Below the pieces are notes generated by a model. It ran no database searches, was not told the origin of the DNA, and saw only the letters and a list, made by a program, of their open reading frames with translations. DNA of 64,000 bases from Actinoplanes sandaracinus (lineage in GTDB: Bacteria; Actinomycetota; Actinomycetes; Mycobacteriales; Micromonosporaceae): contig NZ_JASCTH010000010.1 in the NCBI RefSeq assembly GCF_030009775.1, forward strand, positions 87,006 through 151,005, given 5' to 3'. The translations under genes were made by a program, and so were the position numbers. Shown here piece by piece: positions 59,801 through 64,000 of this stretch; the stretch's first letter is position 1, and the number at the start of each line of letters is the position of its first letter.

Positions 59801-61343
59801 GCCACCGACCAGCAACGAGATCTACGGATGGGGCACCGCCGACCGGGAGATCTGGCACGAGGTCGGCCTGGACCGGCTCCAGACGACGGTCGAGGACGTG
59901 TCGTCCACGGTCACCGGCGCGGCGGTGGAGATCACGGTCCGTAGCACGGCGGCCGCTCCCGGGCTCGCCGACGCCTTCGCGATCGGCCAGACCCTGCGGT
60001 ACCGCATCGACGGGCAGGGCACCCTCACCCTCGGACACTCGGTGCGGGCCCGCGGCAGCCGCGCGGGTTCCCTGCCCTACCTGCCGCGGGTCGGCGTGAA
60101 GATGCGGGTGCCGGCGTCGATGGACGACTTCACCTGGTACGGGACCGGACCGCACGAGACGTACAACGACCGTTCCAGCGGCGCGACCGTCGGGGTGTGG
60201 CGCAGCGACGTCGACGACCAGTACGTGCCCTACGCCCGGCCGCAGGCGGGCGGCAACCACACCGGCACCCGCTGGGCTGCCCTCAGCGACGGCAAGCGCG
60301 GCGGAATCCTGGTCGGCAGCCCGGTCGGCGAGGATCTCGACGTCAGCGTCAGCCAGTACGACGACCTGGACCGGGCCGAGTACGCCCACCAGCTCCCCCT
60401 GGTCCGTAACAACGGCTGGGTGACCCTGCACGCCGCGACCGGCGAGACCGGCATGGGGGAGACACCCAACTCGGTGCTCGCGCCCTACCGGCTGTCACCC
60501 ACCCGGGCCTACGACTACGAGCTGGTGCTGCGGCCGCTCGACCGGCTGCCGGACGCCTCGGCGGCGGCGCCGTGCCCGCCGGACGTCACCCTCGACACGG
60601 ACGGCTCGATCACGGCCGGTGTCGCGGAACGGGTGTCGGTGCGGGTGGACGCCCGCTGCGCGGCCGGTCTGCGGGACGTGACCGCGACCCTGGAGGTGCC
60701 GTCCGGCTGGCAGGTCACGCCGGCGTCCGCCGCCCTCGGATCGGTCGCCGCCGGAACTCCGGCCGTGGCCGAGTTCACGGTGACCGCGCCGGCCGGCACC
60801 GACTGGGGGCAGCATCAGCTCACGGCGGCGGTCACCTCGGCGACGCCGGACGGGTTCCGCAGCACGGTGGGGGCCGCGGCCACCGTCCGTACCCCGCTGC
60901 CGGACGGCTCGTCGTGGGTGAGCGACCTGCCGTTCGTGCAGGCCACCAACGGCTGGGGCCCGGTCGAACGTGACCGCAGCAACGCCGAGCAGGCCGCCGG
61001 TGACGGACGGCCGCTCACTCTCGGCGGCGTCGCCTACGACAAGGGCATCGGCGTGCACGCCGTCTCGGCGGTGACCGTCGACCTGACCGGGCGGGGCTGC
61101 ACGACGTTCCGCGCCGACACCGGAGTCGACGACGAGATGGGCAACTCCGGGTCGGTCGTGTTCGAGGTGTGGGTGGACGGCGTGCTCAAGGCGTCGTCGG
61201 GCCGGCTCACCGGCTCGGCGGACGCCCGGCCGATCGAGGCGGACGTGACCGGCGGCTCTCGTCTCGAACTGCGGGTCACCGACGCCGGCGACGGCGTCGG
61301 CGCCGACCATGGAGACTGGGCCGCCGCCCGCCTCCTCTGCTGA
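56841..61343 (+). CDS. secreted multi-domain GH2 beta-galactosidase-like enzyme
   Basis: This is a 1500-residue exported protein (signal to about PAPAAA). Domains in order: GH2 sugar-binding (residues about 70-260; GVTSGYFVWVNGAYAGYDQG), Ig-like, and the catalytic TIM barrel (about 360-580) with acid/base Glu480 in WDTGNEAGLG and nucleophile Glu545 in MGEYAHAMGNSMG. A LamG-like beta-sandwich (about 595-785; VTLDAWVKPGQWAGSFPIVT, WYDNWHRVTGTYDGAEMRLY) is inserted next. The LacZ small and large C-terminal domains follow (GTADREIWHEVGLD; TWYGTGPHETYNDRSSGATV). A NEW3-like domain (about 1260-1340) and a C-terminal NPCBM (about 1360-1500; YDKGIGVHAVSAVTVDLTGR) complete it. Galactosidase is likely; related specificities are possible. 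Confidence 0.92.
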   Translation: MRIRFGAAACTALVALLGLAVPAPAAATSKGAAATARVPGGPQSVEDVYRYLENPQMTGEGQEPPHADLRPTGSSLSLNGGWRMKLFDRPDDVPAGFSAAGFDGSAWPKVTVPHTWQSDFIDHPMFRNIPEEVWPDNPPFVPRDVNPTGAYLKTFDVPKNWAGGREFLRFEGVTSGYFVWVNGAYAGYDQGGYTPAEFDVTDLLRPGRNTVAVQVHRWGSGSYLEDFDQWRYSGIFRDVSIYRTGQVRLRDAYITTDLDAGYRDAALTARVDVAGTADGHTVRGTLRDAKGKTVVTVSGPVSAGQVTLTTTVPAPAKWTAEEPNLYTLGLELIAPDGRAAHVTSQPVGFRDIEIRDKQLLVNGQRILVKGVNRAETDPDTGRHVTREAQRQDVLLMKKLHINAVRTSHYPSDPYFYDLADKYGLWLADEVDIETHSRENCPSNCLASKPEWQAAFADRFAAMVARDKNRPSVLMWDTGNEAGLGAAHHAMAQWADTNEPTRPLYHQSNSPDGDAPFADISGPRYPTPASLENKARTGTKPIIMGEYAHAMGNSMGNFDEFWAIARRQPSMQGGFVWDWAEQDLRQPLVLTPDSSRNRIQAFLVGKPALVAGHRGQAISLSSLDDFVDVFRDRRLDVTTAVTLDAWVKPGQWAGSFPIVTKGRAYAMQMRDQDTLELVVNSGSVAADVPANWYDNWHRVTGTYDGAEMRLYIDGVQVAAVARTGAIDPGLYEVNIGRNAETQQDDLRVRTGRGLVDDVRIYGSALTAGQLAADPSVDAVLALDFDRSERRGDFLSLGLSLSGTDGMVSSDRVLQPETEEVAWAHSPVRFTAVDAAAGRVRVTNEQTAGTLRLRLDWSLTEVDRRLRGGDRKLTLAPGETVDLALGAAPANPHDRERWLNLSVSTTEDLPWAKRGWVFARDQFSAGGRVVPGILPAPAAVGAPVVTRNGSTVTVRGKGWKYRFENGALTSLAADGRELLKAGPELDVYRPPTSNEIYGWGTADREIWHEVGLDRLQTTVEDVSSTVTGAAVEITVRSTAAAPGLADAFAIGQTLRYRIDGQGTLTLGHSVRARGSRAGSLPYLPRVGVKMRVPASMDDFTWYGTGPHETYNDRSSGATVGVWRSDVDDQYVPYARPQAGGNHTGTRWAALSDGKRGGILVGSPVGEDLDVSVSQYDDLDRAEYAHQLPLVRNNGWVTLHAATGETGMGETPNSVLAPYRLSPTRAYDYELVLRPLDRLPDASAAAPCPPDVTLDTDGSITAGVAERVSVRVDARCAAGLRDVTATLEVPSGWQVTPASAALGSVAAGTPAVAEFTVTAPAGTDWGQHQLTAAVTSATPDGFRSTVGAAATVRTPLPDGSSWVSDLPFVQATNGWGPVERDRSNAEQAAGDGRPLTLGGVAYDKGIGVHAVSAVTVDLTGRGCTTFRADTGVDDEMGNSGSVVFEVWVDGVLKASSGRLTGSADARPIEADVTGGSRLELRVTDAGDGVGADHGDWAAARLLC

Positions 61344-61401
61344 ACCACCGGGTGGGTGGAGTCGGGGCGCATGGCGCGCCCGGATTTCACCCGCCCGGAT
61401 T

Positions 61402-62091
61402 TCACCCGCCCGGCTGAACCATGAACGAGAACCCGTCGGCGGCGCCGGCCGGTTTGTCGATGTGCAGTGAGTCGTCGTCGCGGCGGTGCAGCGCGTAGTC
61501 GGGGTAGTTCTTCGAGCGCAGCCGCACCGTGCCGGCGCCGGCTCCCGCCTCCTGGCAGAAGGTGGCGTCGGCGCGGAACAGATCCGAGTCGTCCGACTCG
61601 TCGGCGCGCAGCCGGTAGTCGAAATGGCGCAGGTAGCGGTCTTCGTCGACGCGGAACGAGAAACACGTGTCGTCGGCCAGCCCGGTGACGACGGTCAGTG
61701 TCACCGGGTCGGCCGGGGACATCTTGGCGAAGTCGCCGTTCACCGTCAGATAGGTGTCCAGGTCGCCGAGCGGGGACAGCAGCCACGTTCCGGTGGCCAG
61801 TGACGCCGGCGCCGGGCTCGGCGAGCCTGTCCCGGCGCCGCCGCCGGCCGGAGCCCGCGAACCGGCGGCCGATGACACCGGCGCGGCGACCGCGGCCGAC
61901 GGCTCGTCCCCGTCGCCCCCGGTGCTGCTCCACGCCGCGTACCCGAGCGCGAGCACGGCGACGATCCCGATCCCGACGGTGATGGGCACCGCCCGCGGCA
62001 GCCGGGCCGGCACATCCTCCCCGGCGCCGGCGCCACCACGCCCGTAGACGGTGCCGCCCGGGCGGGGCGGATCAGGGACCTGGTGGGTCAT
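61402..62091 (-). CDS. membrane-anchored AbfB (CBM42-like) domain protein
   Basis: ATG 62091 (MTHQVPDPPRPGGTVYGRGG) has GGGAG eight bases upstream, giving 229 residues. A cytoplasmic Pro/Gly-rich N terminus is followed by one membrane helix (ITVGIGIVAVLALGYAAWSS), a Ala/Pro/Ser linker, and an extracellular AbfB-type beta-trefoil (RYLRHFDYRLRADESDDSDL, DATFCQEAGAGAGTVRLRSK, NYPDYALHRRDDDSLHIDKP). AbfB domains bind arabinofuranose side chains. It is not catalytic. It is convergent with the GH2 enzyme; joint action on plant polysaccharide is inferred. Confidence 0.85.
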   Translation of the reverse strand: MTHQVPDPPRPGGTVYGRGGAGAGEDVPARLPRAVPITVGIGIVAVLALGYAAWSSTGGDGDEPSAAVAAPVSSAAGSRAPAGGGAGTGSPSPAPASLATGTWLLSPLGDLDTYLTVNGDFAKMSPADPVTLTVVTGLADDTCFSFRVDEDRYLRHFDYRLRADESDDSDLFRADATFCQEAGAGAGTVRLRSKNYPDYALHRRDDDSLHIDKPAGAADGFSFMVQPGG

Positions 62092-62207
62092 CGGTGCGCT
62101 CCCTTCCATCCGGACGCCGCACGAGAGGCGACCGGCTTTCCGGCCCGGAAGATTACCCGGGTGCCGTCAGCGCGGGGAGCGGACCTCCACTCACGCGGGC
62201 CGGTGGG

Positions 62208-63224
62208 TCAGCTCGCGCCGGCGAGACGGATCCGGCGGTGGTGGGAGAGGTCGCCGTGATGACTGTCGCCGGGGTGGCTGTCCGGGTCGACGTGCACGGT
62301 CGCCGACGTCAGCCGCGGCACGTGATGGGTGAGCCGGTGCTCGGCGTCGGCGGCGATCTCGTGCGCGGCCAGCAGGCTGAGCCGCGCGTCGACGACGATG
62401 CCGGCCTCGGCGTGCAGATGGTGGCCGATCCAGCGCAGCCGCAGCCCGGACACGTCCCGGATCCCCTCGACCTGCTGCAACTGCTGCTCGGCACGGTCGA
62501 CCAGGCCCGGATCGACCCGGTCCATCAGGCGGTGGTAGACCTGCCGGCCGGCGTCCTTGAGCACGAACACGATCGCCACGGTGATCGCGATCCCGGCGAC
62601 CGGGTCGGCCCAGCCCCAGCCCAGCCAGGCGCCGCCCGCGGCGAGGACCACGGCGAGCGAGGTGAAGCCGTCGGTGCGCGCGTGCAACCCGTCGGCGACC
62701 AGCGCGGCCGAGCCGATCCGCCGGCCGACCGCGATCCGGTACCGCGCCACGAGCTCGTTGCCGGCGAAACCGGCCAGGCCCGCGGCGAACACCCACGGCA
62801 GATGCGTGATCTCGCGCGGTTCCAGCAGGCGGCCGACGGCGAACCAGGCGGCGGCGACCGCGGACGCCGCGATCACCGCCACGATGAGCACTCCGGCGAG
62901 ATCCTCGGCGCGCCCGAAACCATAGGTGTACGCCCTGGTCGCGGCCCGCCGCCCGAGCCAGAAGGCGATGCCGAGGGGTACGGCGGTGAGCGCGTCGGCC
63001 ACGTTGTGGACGGTGTCGCCGAGCAGCGCCACCGAACCGGACATCGCCACGATCACCGCCTGGACCGCGGCCGTGAGCCCCAGCCCGGCCAGCGAGATCC
63101 ACAGGGCGCGCATCCCGTCGCGTGACGACTCCAGGGCGCTGTCGACCTTGTCGGCGGTGTCGTGCGAGTGCGGGGTCAGCAGGTGCCGCACCCCATGACG
63201 GTGGTGGTGCTGATGGTCGGCCAC
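62208..63224 (-). CDS. cation diffusion facilitator (CDF) transporter
   Basis: This is a 338-residue protein. A His-rich N terminus (MADHQHHHRHGVRHLLTPHS) precedes six membrane helices. Metal-site pairs are HN..D in LLGDTVHNVADAL (helix 2) and D..HxxxD in LVADGLHARTDGFTSLAVV (helix 5). The cytoplasmic C-terminal domain is ferredoxin-like (VEGIRDVSGLRLRWIGHHLH; SATVHVDPDSHPGDSHHGDL). It should export Zn2+ or another divalent metal in exchange for protons. No metal-responsive regulator gene is adjacent. Confidence 0.93.
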   Translation of the reverse strand: MADHQHHHRHGVRHLLTPHSHDTADKVDSALESSRDGMRALWISLAGLGLTAAVQAVIVAMSGSVALLGDTVHNVADALTAVPLGIAFWLGRRAATRAYTYGFGRAEDLAGVLIVAVIAASAVAAAWFAVGRLLEPREITHLPWVFAAGLAGFAGNELVARYRIAVGRRIGSAALVADGLHARTDGFTSLAVVLAAGGAWLGWGWADPVAGIAITVAIVFVLKDAGRQVYHRLMDRVDPGLVDRAEQQLQQVEGIRDVSGLRLRWIGHHLHAEAGIVVDARLSLLAAHEIAADAEHRLTHHVPRLTSATVHVDPDSHPGDSHHGDLSHHRRIRLAGAS

Positions 63225-63437
63225 CCTGTCACCATAGGCGCGACCCTAGCGGTGCGACAACGTTGCAAACGCCAAGGACCAGCAAGAACGTAGTTGTGGC
63301 GACGCTTTTCATGGCTGACCGGTCGTCCGAACGGCCGACCGCTGACGCCTGACATGACCGGGAATCGGGAGGTACGACTGCGTTCGGGCGGAAGAATTAT
63401 GATTCGTTATCATCTGCTCGACAAGGAGATCGCGTCC

Positions 63438-63893
63438 ATGCGCCGCACATCGCCGGGGATCGTCACCGCGCTCGCCACCACAGGCGTCACCCTGATGGTC
63501 GCCGTCCCCGCCGGGGCCGCCGAACCCACACCCCGATTCCTCGACACCCAGTACGACTCGCCCGGCAGCGACACCCGCACCAACGACAGCCTCAACGCCG
63601 AATGGATCTCCCTGGTCAACGACGGCGCCTCGGCGGTGAATCTGAGCGGCTGGAAGATCGTCGACGCCTCGCGGGCCTACACGTTCGGCAACGTCACGAT
63701 CGCGGGCCGGGGTGGCAAGGTCCGGCTGCACACCGGTAAGGGGACGAATTCGTCGACCGACCTGTACTGGGGTTCCGGCAACTACGTCTGGAACAACACC
63801 GGTGACACGGCGACCCTGCTCACCAGGACGGGCAGGATCCATGACACCTGCACCTGGACGCAGCGATCCGGGCGTGCCACGGTCGCCTGCTGA
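63438..63893 (+). CDS. secreted lamin-tail-domain protein
   Basis: ATG 63438 with AAGGAG eight bases upstream gives 151 residues. The Sec signal (MRRTSPGIVTALATTGVTLM to PAGAA) is followed by one lamin-tail (LTD) domain: SLNAEWISLVNDGASAVNLS, GWKIVDASRAYTFGNVTIAG, YWGSGNYVWNNTGDTATLLT. Bacterial LTD proteins are extracellular and of unknown role. Two Cys near the end (HDTCTWTQRSGRATVAC) may pair. Longer in-frame starts upstream lack a ribosome-binding site. Confidence 0.85.
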   Translation: MRRTSPGIVTALATTGVTLMVAVPAGAAEPTPRFLDTQYDSPGSDTRTNDSLNAEWISLVNDGASAVNLSGWKIVDASRAYTFGNVTIAGRGGKVRLHTGKGTNSSTDLYWGSGNYVWNNTGDTATLLTRTGRIHDTCTWTQRSGRATVAC

Positions 63894-63929
63894 GCTCGTA
63901 CCCCCGCCGATGTCGTGAAAAAGCGGACC

Positions 63930-64000
63930 GGGGGGGGGGGGGGGGGCCCCCCCCCGGGGCGGCGGCGCGGGGGGCCGGGGGGGAGTAAGACAAGGAGTGT
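63930..64000. other. probable low-quality contig end
   Basis: A run of 17 G (63930-63946) is followed by a run of C, then further G/C homopolymers to the end of the window. Such blocks are typical of base-calling or assembly failure at contig ends and are not annotated as biology. Confidence 0.75.

Noticed and set aside
56634..60431. Two very long open frames on the minus strand (56634-58145 and 58146-60431) opposite the GH2 gene
   Set aside because: They are antisense shadows of a strongly supported gene in high-GC DNA; their translations are low-complexity Arg/Gly/Val/Asp-rich and carry no motif.
63930..63990. Long G-run/C-run as a hairpin terminator or G-quadruplex
   Set aside because: The homopolymer pattern at the very end of the sequence is more consistent with poor base calling.

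Overview
The window is about 64 kb of very GC-rich DNA with dense coding on both strands. It has many GTG and some TTG starts, 4-bp ATGA/GTGA overlaps inside operons, abundant TetR, MarR, LacI and two-component regulators, and many secreted or lipoprotein hydrolases. This points to a filamentous actinomycete; the gene mix suggests the Micromonosporaceae (Actinoplanes-like). That assignment is inference, because no rRNA or other marker gene is present. No tRNA, rRNA, CRISPR array, transposase or replication origin was recognised.

Layout: 1-2.8 kb is an agmatine/putrescine operon (aguB end, aguA, FAD amine oxidase). 2.8-9.7 kb holds a multicopper oxidase lipoprotein, a two-component pair, a TetR regulator and two coupled CNNM/CorC membrane proteins. 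10-13.7 kb holds a MarR/azoreductase divergent pair with twin palindromic operators, a frameshifted lipoprotein, a LacI regulator and a phosphotransferase. 14.3-18 kb is an ABC-2 exporter with a divergent DesK/DesR-like pair. 18.5-19.2 kb has the first of three CAP-domain secreted paralogues. 20.2-24.2 kb is a ChvE/GguA/GguB-type sugar ABC operon, followed by a P450. 26-32 kb mixes small membrane proteins, TetR-controlled units and repeat-filled spacers. 32-43 kb holds a GDSL hydrolase, CGNR regulator, metallophosphoesterase/LysE pair, DMT exporter/LysR pair, CPT-like kinase, an orphan substrate-binding lipoprotein, and a TetR-coupled amine oxidase whose domain order looks circularly permuted. 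43.5-45 kb is a pectate lyase. 45.4-49.7 kb is a pntA-pntB transhydrogenase operon flanked by two more CAP paralogues. 49.9-53.6 kb is a lower-GC, TTA-containing island (OLD-type ATPase/TOPRIM protein and an unknown convergent protein), probably acquired. 54-63.9 kb holds PRC-barrel, secreted and small membrane proteins, a membrane-anchored trypsin-like protease, a 1500-residue multi-domain GH2 enzyme, an AbfB-domain protein, a CDF transporter and a lamin-tail secreted protein. The last 70 bases look like sequencing or assembly noise.

Points that stand out: (i) a flavin amine oxidase whose canonical C-terminal FAD segment sits at the N terminus; (ii) three CAP genes that share a 116-nt leader of identical length, a TTG start and (two of them) identical terminator arms; (iii) an unusual number of minisatellites, two of them in frame inside membrane-protein genes (60 bp x 6 and 42 bp x about 4.5); (iv) several clean palindromic operators between divergent regulator/target pairs.
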